Positions 1 to 6,838 of a stretch of 40,980 bases of DNA are shown piece by piece. The stretch is from an uncultured bacterium (GTDB taxonomy: Bacteria; Bacteroidota; Bacteroidia; CAILMK01): NCBI GenBank assembly GCA_903829945.1, contig CAIKRV010000014.1, positions 1 through 40,980 of the forward strand. Reading direction: 5' to 3'. A program made the translations under genes and the position numbers. Positions within the stretch are counted from its first letter, which is position 1. Each line of letters begins with the position of its first letter. The notes beneath the pieces are model-generated. The model saw nothing but the letters and a program-made list of their open reading frames with translations. It made no database searches and had not been told where the DNA came from.

Positions 1-2
1 AA

Positions 3-470
3 AAGAAGAGAGCGGAACGGGAAGCTCGTATGGCCACTAAATATTCGTTCAGCCTGGAGGAACATGTCCTTCGCGCTACCAATGATTTACGCTCCTGCTA
101 TTCCAGTGATATTACTAGAGAAGAAGCAGAACGCCTCATTGGCATGCCTTTATTATACGGTCGCATTTTTAAACCCAGAAAGCGCAGACGCAGAAGATAT
201 TCTACGCTCAAAGCAACAACATATACGGTGGGGCCATGTAGTTCCTATACCCCTACTGATCCAACTAAGGAACAAACTTTAATTCCTACTGAAAAGAAAT
301 TTATTAATTCCAACATACCTAGTTCACTCATCCCCGCAAAGCTTGAGGAAGCCATGGGCACGGCGATTAATAATGCCAGGGAGCGTTCAGGGATGCTTAT
401 TTTCACCAATTATATAGATCTACACAGAGCGAGATTAGCCATCCTCGCAAAGGACGAAGAATGCCCCTAA
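3..470 (+). CDS. Unknown Arg-rich protein, probably 5'-truncated by the window edge
   Basis: I do not recognise this protein. The frame is open to the left edge, so it may start before the window; the first internal ATG is at 30, giving 146 aa. Counted from that ATG, it has a charged helical N-terminal part with the pattern TREEAERLIG (about residues 29-38), then a strongly basic stretch KPRKRRRRR (about 48-56) that could bind nucleic acid, then a polar Thr/Ser/Pro-rich linker and a short helical tail. No signal peptide or membrane segment is seen. Base composition is visibly GC-richer than in the genes from 1301 onward, and it sits beside a repeat-rich gene-free stretch, which fits an acquired or mobile segment. 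A second frame (ATG at 64, 72 aa) overlaps it but looks less protein-like. A hairpin lies over its stop codon. The function is unknown. Confidence 0.5.
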   Translation, partial: KKRAEREARMATKYSFSLEEHVLRATNDLRSCYSSDITREEAERLIGMPLLYGRIFKPRKRRRRRYSTLKATTYTVGPCSSYTPTDPTKEQTLIPTEKKFINSNIPSSLIPAKLEEAMGTAINNARERSGMLIFTNYIDLHRARLAILAKDEECP

Positions 471-500
471 GTTTTTTTTGATAAAAGTTTAGGGGTATTT
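464..500 (+). terminator. Putative terminator hairpin over the stop codon of the left-edge ORF
   Basis: CCCCTAA (464-470) pairs with TTAGGGG (489-495). Pairing continues inward through two G-T wobbles and four T-A pairs to a 6-nt loop, giving a stem of about 13 pairs. Only a short T-containing tail (TATTT) follows, so termination strength is uncertain. Confidence 0.4.
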
Positions 501-562
501 AAATGTAAAGAGAGAGCTCGCGCGAGTTTAGCGAAGCGCTCTCGTGTGTTAACAATAGGGCG

Positions 563-603
563 TCCGCCGCGGCGGATCCGACCGCTATAATCCGCAGGAT
601 TAT
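563..603. repeat. Perfect palindrome followed by a perfect 7-bp hairpin
   Basis: TCCGCCGCGGCGGA at 563-576 equals its own reverse complement. Ten bases further, ATAATCC (587-593) and GGATTAT (597-603) pair around a GCA loop. Both are seen directly. No function is assigned; they may be parts of the larger repeat structure that continues to 868. Confidence 0.6.
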
Positions 604-614
604 TATTATCGCCG

Positions 615-631
615 AAGCGGAACATTATTCG
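615..631 (+). repeat. 17-bp direct repeat, copy 1
   Basis: AAGCGGAACATTATTCG occurs here and again at 852-868. The two copies bracket about 220 bp containing the inverted repeat 707-845. This could be a target or end duplication of a small element, or a recombination scar. Confidence 0.7.
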
Positions 632-689
632 ACGCAAATAATAGTTGATTTAAAAAGTACATAACAACAAACTCCAGCGAACATATCAT

Positions 690-708
690 GTTTTGACGAA
701 GTCAAAAC
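690..708. repeat. Perfect 8-bp stem hairpin
   Basis: GTTTTGAC (690-697) and GTCAAAAC (701-708) pair around a GAA loop, directly abutting the left arm of the larger inverted repeat. The function is unknown. Confidence 0.6.
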
Positions 709-845
709 TCCTCACCTTAGAAAGGGGAGGTGGACGCGAAGCGGACGGAGGGGATGATATCAGACCGCGAAACTGAATGGAGAGCGGATAGAGAAAACAA
801 TCCCCTCCGCCCTCCGGGCACCTCCCCTTGCTAAGTGGAGGAGTT
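707..845. repeat. Long imperfect inverted repeat (REP/MITE-like)
   Basis: The left arm (about 707-755: ACTCCTCACCTTAG...GGAGGGGAT) matches the reverse complement of the right arm (about 800-845: ATCCCCTCCG...GGAGGAGTT) with a few mismatches and small length differences, around a loop of about 45 nt. In vivo it could form a long cruciform or RNA hairpin. From general knowledge, similar GC-rich 'cacctccccttag...' inverted repeats are dispersed through many Bacteroidota genomes and generate spurious ORFs with PPLSKGR-type translations; exactly such an ORF occurs here on the minus strand. I infer a dispersed intergenic repeat, not a gene. Confidence 0.7.
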
Positions 846-851
846 CCGCTA

Positions 852-868
852 AAGCGGAACATTATTCG
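852..868 (+). repeat. 17-bp direct repeat, copy 2
   Basis: Identical to 615-631 (AAGCGGAACATTATTCG). It follows the right arm of the inverted repeat after a few bases. Confidence 0.7.
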
Positions 869-964
869 CAGAAACAGAAAACAGAGCCAAAGAATGAAAT
901 AAAGTAATAAGTACAATTTTTATAGCACTAAAAATATCAAGTGAAAAAAATATATACGCTAAAG

Positions 965-1021
965 AAAATAAAAAGGGCTGCCAAGACAGGCAGCCCTAAC
1001 CCGAACGCCCATTTGTTCGGG
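965..1021 (-). terminator. Orphan minus-strand intrinsic terminator with a second upstream hairpin
   Basis: Read on the minus strand, AGGGCTGCC (997-989), loop TGTCTT, and GGCAGCCCT (982-974) form a perfect 9-bp GC-rich stem followed by a T-rich tail (973-965): a textbook intrinsic terminator. Just before it on the same strand, GTTCGGG/CCCGAAC (1000-1006 with 1015-1021) make a 7-bp hairpin. No minus-strand gene ends here: the next gene to the right (1301) is on the plus strand. A TAAATTTG sequence on the minus strand (1049-1042) could be a -7 box, giving a short RNA of about 70 nt made of the two hairpins. A small non-coding RNA is therefore possible, but not shown. On the plus strand the hairpins have no T-tract. 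Confidence 0.5.
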
Positions 1022-1300
1022 AAACAATCTTAAAGTCGCGGCAAATTTAATTAATAGACCATATCGTTATGGAGATACACTGATAATTATTTAAATTTTT
1101 TGATCCATTCCTTTTTTGTATTTGATTTATGACAACAAAAAAGTTTAAATGTGATAATCAATTGAAAAATAAATGATTGTTAACAAATATAGATTTTGAT
1201 TTAAACTTTGTTTTTACCATCCTATTTTAATTCTTTGGCTTGTATCGAACTATAATCACTCAGCTTTGTTCATTGTTTTATACTTAGAAATTTTACATTT

Positions 1301-1804
1301 ATGAAAATATTAAAACCGGTACTCTGCGCCATACTGCTTTGGACAGCTATGAACTTAAACTTGAACGCTCAAACTTATTCCAATGCTTTGGGAATACGCT
1401 TTGGCGGTCTAACCAGCGGAATTGACGGCAAGCATTTTATTAATAATAATACTGCAGTAGAAGGCATTTTGAGTTTCGGTTCTAATAGCTTTTTGATAAC
1501 GGGTTTATATGAAAAACAGCAGGCCATTACCAATGCAGGGGGCTTGCAATGGTTTTATGGTTTTGGTGCCCATTTAGGCATTTTTAATCAAAACGGACAT
1601 TATTATTATTACGATAAAAATCAGGTATATGTACAAAACGGTGGCAGTTCACTGGCCGTCGGCATTGATGGTATTATTGGATTGGAATATAAATTTGAAT
1701 CGATTCCTTTTAGTATTGGTATTGATACAAAGCCATTTATAGATTTTTCTAGAGGCACTGCCTTCTTTTGGGATGGTGGATTATTACTCAGGTATGTATT
1801 TTAA
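1301..1804 (+). CDS. Small secreted outer-membrane beta-barrel-like protein
   Basis: A 167-aa protein with an N-terminal signal peptide (basic MKILK start, hydrophobic core, cleavage likely after LNAQ near residue 24). The rest is rich in Gly, Tyr, Phe and alternating hydrophobic residues (for example YGFGAHLGIF, SIGIDTKPFIDF) and ends in an aromatic residue in an alternating strand, LLLRYVF. This is the pattern of small outer-membrane barrels, whose C-terminal Phe is read by the BAM complex. I infer an outer-membrane location; the precise family and function are not recognisable. It stands alone: the 471-1300 gap lies upstream and 129 bp separate it from the next gene. Confidence 0.75.
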   Translation: MKILKPVLCAILLWTAMNLNLNAQTYSNALGIRFGGLTSGIDGKHFINNNTAVEGILSFGSNSFLITGLYEKQQAITNAGGLQWFYGFGAHLGIFNQNGHYYYYDKNQVYVQNGGSSLAVGIDGIIGLEYKFESIPFSIGIDTKPFIDFSRGTAFFWDGGLLLRYVF

Positions 1805-1890
1805 TATTTCTAATTAATCCTTAGTGCATTGGGTATAAAAATACCTTCCCTAACGTAAGAAAGGCACCTATTTAATTAAAATTTTGTTTA

Positions 1891-1922
1891 TTTGTTGCCA
1901 GATCTTTGTATCTGGTAGTTTG
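1891..1922 (+). promoter_or_regulatory. Possible promoter for the secreted protein at 1934
   Basis: TTTG (1891-1894) and TAGTTTG (1916-1922) resemble the Bacteroidota -33/-7 pair, but the -7 box is one base short and the spacing is 21, so this is a weak match. The ATG follows 11 nt later. Confidence 0.35.
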
Positions 1923-1933
1923 GTTAATAATAT

Positions 1934-2416
1934 ATGAAATTCGGGCGAATATTTTATTGGGGTTTTAGTGTACTTTACCTATTAATTATTAATAGGGTAG
2001 AGGGGCAAACCAATGTATTGCGCATCAATCTACCCTCAGGTTTTTCCGGTTGGGCATACTTAGTTGGGGATACTTTGCCGATCGTATCTAAAGATAATAC
2101 CTATAATCTTGATTCCACCGGCGTAGTGTATATTGATGCACGAGCGGTAAAGGATTTGGAAAATGCCCGTATTTACAAGGATAATGTAGAAATAACGGCC
2201 AACGGTGCCAGACTTATGTATTCATTCGTACTCAATTTTGAGGGAATAAGACATGATATTGAAATTCCGGTGTATTATTTTTATGTTTTAAATGCCAAAG
2301 AAAGCGATTATCAGGACGATTACTGGCGCGCTGATGATACCATTGAAAAGCTTTTATTAATAGAATCTGCAAGAAGAGAACAACTCATTAAGCGAGGCAT
2401 CATCCGATTGCAATAA
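1934..2416 (+). CDS. Secreted hypothetical protein
   Basis: A 160-aa protein of unrecognised family. Residues 1-25 look like a signal peptide (hydrophobic FYWGFSVLYLLII, possible cleavage after VEGQ), so it is probably exported to the periplasm or surface. The mature part starts with beta-strand-like sequence (VLRINLPSGFSGWAYLVGD), which could be a small carboxypeptidase-regulatory or fibronectin-like sandwich fold, and ends in a charged helix (about 130-160, EKLLLIESARREQLIKR). No catalytic motif is visible. It has its own possible promoter and lies about 50 bp before the serine hydrolase on the same strand, so the two may be co-transcribed. Confidence 0.65.
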   Translation: MKFGRIFYWGFSVLYLLIINRVEGQTNVLRINLPSGFSGWAYLVGDTLPIVSKDNTYNLDSTGVVYIDARAVKDLENARIYKDNVEITANGARLMYSFVLNFEGIRHDIEIPVYYFYVLNAKESDYQDDYWRADDTIEKLLLIESARREQLIKRGIIRLQ

Positions 2417-2470
2417 TTACCCCTGCCTTCCTTGTCCAAGCCCTAAGATTATTTGTATATTGCTAAAAAA

Positions 2471-3625
2471 ATGTTAAGCATGAAGAAGTATTTATTGTGG
2501 ATGTACCGAATCCTGTTATTATTATTTATAGGCGCCAATGTATACTTGCTTGTAAGTGGTAAAACTTTTGTTTATACCACCTTATTACACCTCAATCCAG
2601 ATTTGGACGACTATAAAATATTTACCAATAGGGAAGTGAAAAATGGAAATGTTCAGAAATGGCCTAAATCCGCTTTATACAATAAAAAATACTTGCCGGC
2701 GAGTTGTTCGGAGGTATTACAAAAATACAATACTACTGCATTTCTAATAATTCATAATGATTCATTATTGTATGAAAGATACTATGAAAATGGTGGTAAA
2801 ACCCAACTTTCCAATTCCTTCTCTGTGGCAAAAAGTATTGTTAATATTTTATGCGGGATCGCATTAAAGGAAGGAAAAATAAAATCACTGGATGAACCGA
2901 TTGGGAATTATTTACCGGAATATAAAGAAGGAGCGCGAGCGCAAATTAAGATCAGACATTTATTAAGTATGAGTAGTGGTCTGGATTGGGACGAATCTTA
3001 TTCCTCCTTATTTTCACCTACTACGGAAGCCTATTATGGGACGGATATTCATCGTTTAATTTCAAGATTTAATGTAGTCAATACACCGGGTACGGTATGT
3101 GCCTATAAAACCATAGATGTACAATTATTATGTGAAGTTTTAACTAAAGCTTGCGGAGAAAGTATCAGTCAATATGCCTCTGAAAAACTATGGAAAAAAG
3201 TAGGTGCAGCGCAAACGGCTCTTTGGGCCACCGATCATAAAGACGGAGAAGAAAAAGCATATTGTTGTTTTAGTGCCGAAGCATCAGATTTTGCAAGGAT
3301 TGGGCAATTGTATTTGGATAGCGGTAGTTGGAAAGGATCATCCATTGTAGATAAAAATTTTATGAAACTCAGCGTTAAGCCGAATATGCTTAAAGATGAT
3401 GAAGGAAATGTGACGGATTACTACGGATACTTGTGGTGGGTGATGAATTATCAAAATGAAAATATATTTTATGCCAGAGGAATTAAGGGACAATATGTAA
3501 TAGTAGTGCCTTCGAAAAGAATTATTATAGTTCGATTGGGAGAAGATCGAAGCAGTGAACAATTCAATCATCATCATTTAGAAATGGAAAACATGTTGGA
3601 TGCGGCAATGAATATGATTAAATAA
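2471..3625 (+). CDS. Serine hydrolase, class C beta-lactamase / NylB-like family
   Basis: A protein of about 384 aa. One membrane-spanning N-terminal helix (YRILLLLFIGANVYLLV) probably anchors it in the inner membrane or acts as an export signal. The catalytic domain has the nucleophile motif S118-V-A-K121 (SxxK, counted from this start) in a typical context (NSFSVAKSIVNILCG). The second motif is Y212-K-T rather than the usual Y-x-N, and near the C-terminus GIKGQYVIVVP stands for the third motif. These suit the esterase/peptidase/6-aminohexanoate-dimer-hydrolase branch rather than an antibiotic-degrading enzyme; the substrate is unknown. A TTG at 2453 extends the frame but is an unlikely start. 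ATG 2471 follows an A-rich run; ATG 2480 (MKKYLLW) is the alternative. No partner gene reveals its role. Confidence 0.85.
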   Translation: MLSMKKYLLWMYRILLLLFIGANVYLLVSGKTFVYTTLLHLNPDLDDYKIFTNREVKNGNVQKWPKSALYNKKYLPASCSEVLQKYNTTAFLIIHNDSLLYERYYENGGKTQLSNSFSVAKSIVNILCGIALKEGKIKSLDEPIGNYLPEYKEGARAQIKIRHLLSMSSGLDWDESYSSLFSPTTEAYYGTDIHRLISRFNVVNTPGTVCAYKTIDVQLLCEVLTKACGESISQYASEKLWKKVGAAQTALWATDHKDGEEKAYCCFSAEASDFARIGQLYLDSGSWKGSSIVDKNFMKLSVKPNMLKDDEGNVTDYYGYLWWVMNYQNENIFYARGIKGQYVIVVPSKRIIIVRLGEDRSSEQFNHHHLEMENMLDAAMNMIK

Positions 3626-3663
3626 TTATTTTTTCATGAAAGATATTCACATGGTCATTTGTA

Positions 3664-3735
3664 AGGTTTTTCAGAAATAAATAAAATTATTGGAGTAAAA
3701 TTCAAAATTTCAATTTTTTGAAACTTGAAAAACCT
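3664..3735. repeat. Nested inverted repeats between the hydrolase and the kinase
   Basis: AGGTTTTTCA (3664-3673) is perfectly inverted at 3726-3735 (TGAAAAACCT). Inside it, TTTCAA (3708-3713) pairs with TTGAAA (3718-3723) around TTTT. The 250-bp gap 3626-3875 is otherwise AT-rich. This could be a transcript 3' structure or a regulatory site for the kinase; nothing decides which. Confidence 0.45.
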
Positions 3736-3844
3736 CAAATTTTAAATAAATTATAAGTTTTTACAATTCATGAACAAATTAAGATATAAAATCACAAATG
3801 TAAGATTTTGCGCTTGCAGCGAAAATATGCTTTGGCAGATGAAA

Positions 3845-3852
3845 TACTTTTG
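3845..3852 (+). promoter_or_regulatory. -7 box TACTTTTG for the histidine kinase
   Basis: A perfect match to TAnnTTTG, 23 nt before the ATG at 3876. No TTTG lies at the expected -33 spacing. An imperfect hairpin around TTGCGCTTGCAGCGAA (about 3808-3823) occupies that zone instead. Confidence 0.55.
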
Positions 3853-3875
3853 TACCTCACACAAACGGCAACTTC

Positions 3876-5201
3876 ATGAAGACAAAATTATTTAGCAAAG
3901 ACTATTACTATGCTATTCCCGAAAATGATTTTATAGCTAGAAAAAAATATAGGATATTCGTTATACTATCTGCAGTAATATTTCTGACTTGTATTTCTGC
4001 ATTTATTGAAACTGAAATGTTGAATTATCCGGAGCAAACATTTTTTTTGAAGGTCAGCTTATGGTTTTTAGGAACCTGTATAGCCTTCAATTATTTTTTA
4101 TTGCGATGGCATAAAAATACAAAATGGGCTTATGCATTTTTTATTGCTATATCGTTTAGTATGCTACATATATATGCGTATTTTTTTGGCGGTGTAATGT
4201 CAAGTACTAATTATTATCTAAGTGTTTTTGCCATCAGTACCTTTATGCTATTGGGGCGCAAGGCAGGATGGATTTATATAGGCTTGGCATCAGTACATAT
4301 TATAGTAATCACCTACCTTACTACTCAAACGCATTTTATTTATAATTTTCAAGGGGCAGGCAGGGGAGCGATGGAAGAGGATATGTGTTTTTCCGTGGTG
4401 ATAATTTTAATTTTAACAGGAATACATTCTTCCAGTAATGAAAAATCAGAAGAGGTCATTCATAAAGAAGTGGAAGTATATACCGGGGCATTGGAAAAAT
4501 CAAATATGGAATTAGATCGTTTTGCCTATGTAGTTTCTCATGATTTGAAAGCACCTTTAAGAGCAATTAGTAGTTTATCCAATTGGATTGAAGAAGATAT
4601 ACAGGATGCGCTGAATGATGAAACCAAACAAAATTTTGATATGCTTCGCTCCAGAGTGGCGCGCATGGAATCACTCATCAGCGGGGTTTTGGAATATTCC
4701 AAAGCAGGCCGACATACTAAACATGAAGAAGAAATAAATATGGGGCATTTGATAGAAGACATCAAATTTATGTTGGATTTGCCTAGTAATTTTAATATGG
4801 TAATCAGAGGGGAAATGCCCACATTAATGTTAGAGAAAACAAAAGTGGAACAAGTATTTTCCAACATTATTAGTAATGCCATAAAATATAATGATAAAGC
4901 CAATGGTAAAATTATCATTTCTTGTAGAGATGCGCACAACTGTTGGGAATTTAGTATTGCAGATAATGGTCCGGGAATTGCGCCTGAATATCGAGATAAA
5001 GTATTTGATATTTTTGCAACTTTGCAATCAAAGGATACTTATGAAAGTACCGGAGTTGGGCTGGCCATTGTTAAAAAAATAATTGAAGAAATGGGTGGTC
5101 ACATTCATATTGAATCCGCTGCGGAAGAAGGTGCAGACTTTATTTTTACCATTCCTAAAAAGCACGACCATAGCCATACCTTGTATAAAAATGTTGCTTA
5201 A
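3876..5201 (+). CDS. Membrane-bound sensor histidine kinase (orphan)
   Basis: A 441-aa protein. Residues about 25-190 contain five or six hydrophobic helices (for example FVILSAVIFLTCISAF, VVIILILTGI) with little periplasmic sequence, so the input domain is membrane-embedded. A short helix leads to the HisKA domain with H222 in VSHDLKAPLR. The ATPase domain has the N box SNIISNAIKYND (about 329-340), the D box D363-N-G-P-G-I, and the G2 box G393-V-G395-L with AIVKKIIEEMGGHIHIES. All kinase boxes are intact, so it should autophosphorylate H222. No response regulator is adjacent; partner and signal are unknown. The SHDLKAPLR/STGVGLAIVKK pattern is that of phytochrome-type and other hybrid-less Bacteroidota kinases. 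Transcribed alone from a TAnnTTTG promoter. Confidence 0.93.
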   Translation: MKTKLFSKDYYYAIPENDFIARKKYRIFVILSAVIFLTCISAFIETEMLNYPEQTFFLKVSLWFLGTCIAFNYFLLRWHKNTKWAYAFFIAISFSMLHIYAYFFGGVMSSTNYYLSVFAISTFMLLGRKAGWIYIGLASVHIIVITYLTTQTHFIYNFQGAGRGAMEEDMCFSVVIILILTGIHSSSNEKSEEVIHKEVEVYTGALEKSNMELDRFAYVVSHDLKAPLRAISSLSNWIEEDIQDALNDETKQNFDMLRSRVARMESLISGVLEYSKAGRHTKHEEEINMGHLIEDIKFMLDLPSNFNMVIRGEMPTLMLEKTKVEQVFSNIISNAIKYNDKANGKIIISCRDAHNCWEFSIADNGPGIAPEYRDKVFDIFATLQSKDTYESTGVGLAIVKKIIEEMGGHIHIESAAEEGADFIFTIPKKHDHSHTLYKNVA

Positions 5202-5269
5202 TTAATGTTTTAATATATTGTAAATGTGGTATTTACAATAAAGTGTAAAAAGGATTAAAAATTCTTATG

Positions 5270-5277
5270 TACTTTTG
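5270..5277 (+). promoter_or_regulatory. -7 box TACTTTTG for rocD
   Basis: A perfect TAnnTTTG match ending 15 nt before the ATG at 5293. It overlaps the upstream TTG (5275) that could be mistaken for a start codon, so it decides the start. No -33 TTTG is seen at the usual spacing. Confidence 0.6.
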
Positions 5278-5292
5278 CATAAATATCTCACT

Positions 5293-6528
5293 ATGCCTAT
5301 CCTTTCTAAAGATACCGAACCCCAAAGCTCCGAAGAACTCATTAGTCTGGAACTGGCCTACGGGGCACATAATTATGCACCGCTACCGGTAGTTATCAGT
5401 CATGGGATGGGAGTGCATGTTTGGGATATGGAAGGCAGGCAATATTATGATTTTTTATCTGCGTATAGTGCCTTAAATTTCGGACATTGTCATCCGCGAT
5501 TGGTATCGGCCATGAAGGATCAAATTTCAAGGCTAACCTTGACTTCACGAGCCTTTCATAATAATTTATTAGGGCCGTGCGAAGAGATGCTTTGTAACCA
5601 ATTTGGATTTGATAAGGCATTAATGATGAATAGCGGTGCAGAAGCCGTAGAAACAGCGTTGAAACTCGCAAGAAAATGGGCTTATCTCAATAAAGGTATT
5701 GCAGATAATAAAGCCATGATTACGGTAGTGGCCAATAATTTTCATGGGCGCACTACGGGGATTATTTCCTTTTCTACAGATAAAAGTTCAAGAGAGGGAT
5801 TTGGTCCTTTTATGCACGGATATTATGTAGTACCCTACAATGATTTATCCTCCTTAGAAGAAGCCTTTAAAAATGAACATATGTGTGCATTTTTATTGGA
5901 ACCGATACAAGGAGAAGCCGGCGTTATTTTACCGGATGAAGGATATTTAAGGGGAGTCCGCGAATTATGTACCAAGTACAATGTACTGATGATCGCGGAT
6001 GAAATCCAAACGGGAATGGGCAGAACAGGAAAATTATTATGCCTGAACTATGAAGAAGTTCAAGCCGATATTTTAATACTGGGTAAAGCCTTAGGAGGAG
6101 GAATGCTACCGGTTTCTGCCGTGCTCTGCAATGATGCCATTATGCTCAATATAAAACCGGGGGAACATGGTTCTACCTTTGGAGGAAATCCATTAGCGGC
6201 GAGACTATGCATGGAATCACTTGCCATTTTAAATGAAGAACATCTTATTGATAATTCGTTTGAATTGGGAATAGAATTCAGGGCGCGAATCAATAAGATT
6301 CAAAGTCCGATGATAAAAGAAGTACGAGGGAAAGGATTGTTTAATGCAATAAGATTACACAATACAGAACTTAGTGGCTATGATGTTTGTTTAGCTTTAA
6401 TGAAAAATGGATTATTAGCCAAACAAACCCATGGTAATATTATACGATTTGCTCCTCCGTTAGTGATTAACGGAACACAGTTAGATGAATGTTGCGGGAT
6501 TATAGAAAAAACCTTTAATGAGTTATAG
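5293..6528 (+). CDS. rocD: Ornithine aminotransferase (ornithine--oxo-acid transaminase)
   Basis: A 411-aa, class III PLP-dependent aminotransferase. It transfers the delta-amino group of ornithine to 2-oxoglutarate, giving glutamate semialdehyde (pyrroline-5-carboxylate), and so links arginine/ornithine to proline and glutamate. Visible landmarks: N-terminal GAHNYAPLPVVI and DFLSAYSALNFGHCHPR (typical of ornithine aminotransferases), MNSGAEAVETALKLARKW (cofactor phosphate site), NNFHGRT, LEPIQGEAGV, ADEIQTGMGRTG (Asp contacts the PLP ring nitrogen), and the Schiff-base lysine K265 in LGKALGGG. Length is normal. The ATG at 5293 is preferred because the upstream TTG lies inside the -7 box. It is followed after 7 bp by a small gene on the same strand. 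Confidence 0.94.
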   Translation: MPILSKDTEPQSSEELISLELAYGAHNYAPLPVVISHGMGVHVWDMEGRQYYDFLSAYSALNFGHCHPRLVSAMKDQISRLTLTSRAFHNNLLGPCEEMLCNQFGFDKALMMNSGAEAVETALKLARKWAYLNKGIADNKAMITVVANNFHGRTTGIISFSTDKSSREGFGPFMHGYYVVPYNDLSSLEEAFKNEHMCAFLLEPIQGEAGVILPDEGYLRGVRELCTKYNVLMIADEIQTGMGRTGKLLCLNYEEVQADILILGKALGGGMLPVSAVLCNDAIMLNIKPGEHGSTFGGNPLAARLCMESLAILNEEHLIDNSFELGIEFRARINKIQSPMIKEVRGKGLFNAIRLHNTELSGYDVCLALMKNGLLAKQTHGNIIRFAPPLVINGTQLDECCGIIEKTFNEL

Positions 6529-6535
6529 TTAAAAC

Positions 6536-6838
6536 ATGAAATTGTTGGATTGTATCAGGCTATACCAAGAAATAATTTTTGATCGAGGTACCGAATTTAA
6601 TCGGGAGTACATTCAGCATGATGGTAAAGTTATTTATCGTGATTTATTATTATATCCGACACATCCGGATGCCTATGCCAATTTCAAACGCGATTATTTG
6701 GCCTTAGAGGAAGAACCGGATTATATTAAAATAATAGACAACTATAAGCACCTTGATTTAGATATTGCCTACTTCATTTATGAAAAGGATCAAAAGCCCA
6801 ATTTTACACAGGAGTCGGATTATAATAAACTAAGGTAA
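6536..6838 (+). CDS. Small conserved-looking protein of unknown function
   Basis: A 100-aa soluble protein with no signal peptide or membrane segment and many aromatic and acidic residues (DLLLYPTHPDAYANFKRDY, ALEEEPDYIKIIDNYKHLDLD). I do not recognise the family. It begins 7 bp after rocD and almost certainly shares its transcript, so a link to ornithine/arginine metabolism is possible but unsupported by motifs. Its stop codon directly abuts the stop codon of the convergent gpsA gene. Confidence 0.7.
   Translation: MKLLDCIRLYQEIIFDRGTEFNREYIQHDGKVIYRDLLLYPTHPDAYANFKRDYLALEEEPDYIKIIDNYKHLDLDIAYFIYEKDQKPNFTQESDYNKLR

Larger units (their letters stand above)
471..1300. other. 830-bp gene-free, repeat-rich stretch
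   Basis: No credible coding region is present. From left to right it holds a GC-rich imperfect hairpin near 510-545, a perfect 14-bp palindrome TCCGCCGCGGCGGA (563-576), the hairpin ATAATCC-GCA-GGATTAT (587-603), a 17-bp direct repeat in two copies (615-631, 852-868), the hairpin GTTTTGAC-GAA-GTCAAAAC (690-708), a long imperfect inverted repeat (707-845), two adjacent strong hairpins (974-1021), then AT-rich DNA leading to the gene at 1301. The GC-rich patches contrast with the AT-rich rest of the window. This looks like repeat/MITE-type debris next to an accessory gene. Confidence 0.75.

Noticed and set aside
64-282. 72-aa plus-strand frame overlapping the left-edge ORF
   Set aside because: The other frame is longer, open to the window edge and ends at a hairpin; both cannot easily be real and this one has no supporting feature.
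686-916. Minus-strand 76-aa open frame with PPLSKGR-type sequence
   Set aside because: It lies across the inverted repeat 707-845; its Pro/Gly/Ser-rich translation simply reflects the repeat arms and is a known kind of false ORF.
1832-1845. Hairpin GGTAT-AAAA-ATACC after the barrel-like gene
   Set aside because: The stem is only 5 bp and no T-run follows, so it is too weak to call a terminator.
4538-4939. 133-aa minus-strand frame inside the histidine kinase
   Set aside because: It is a shadow of the HisKA/ATPase region with no independent motifs.
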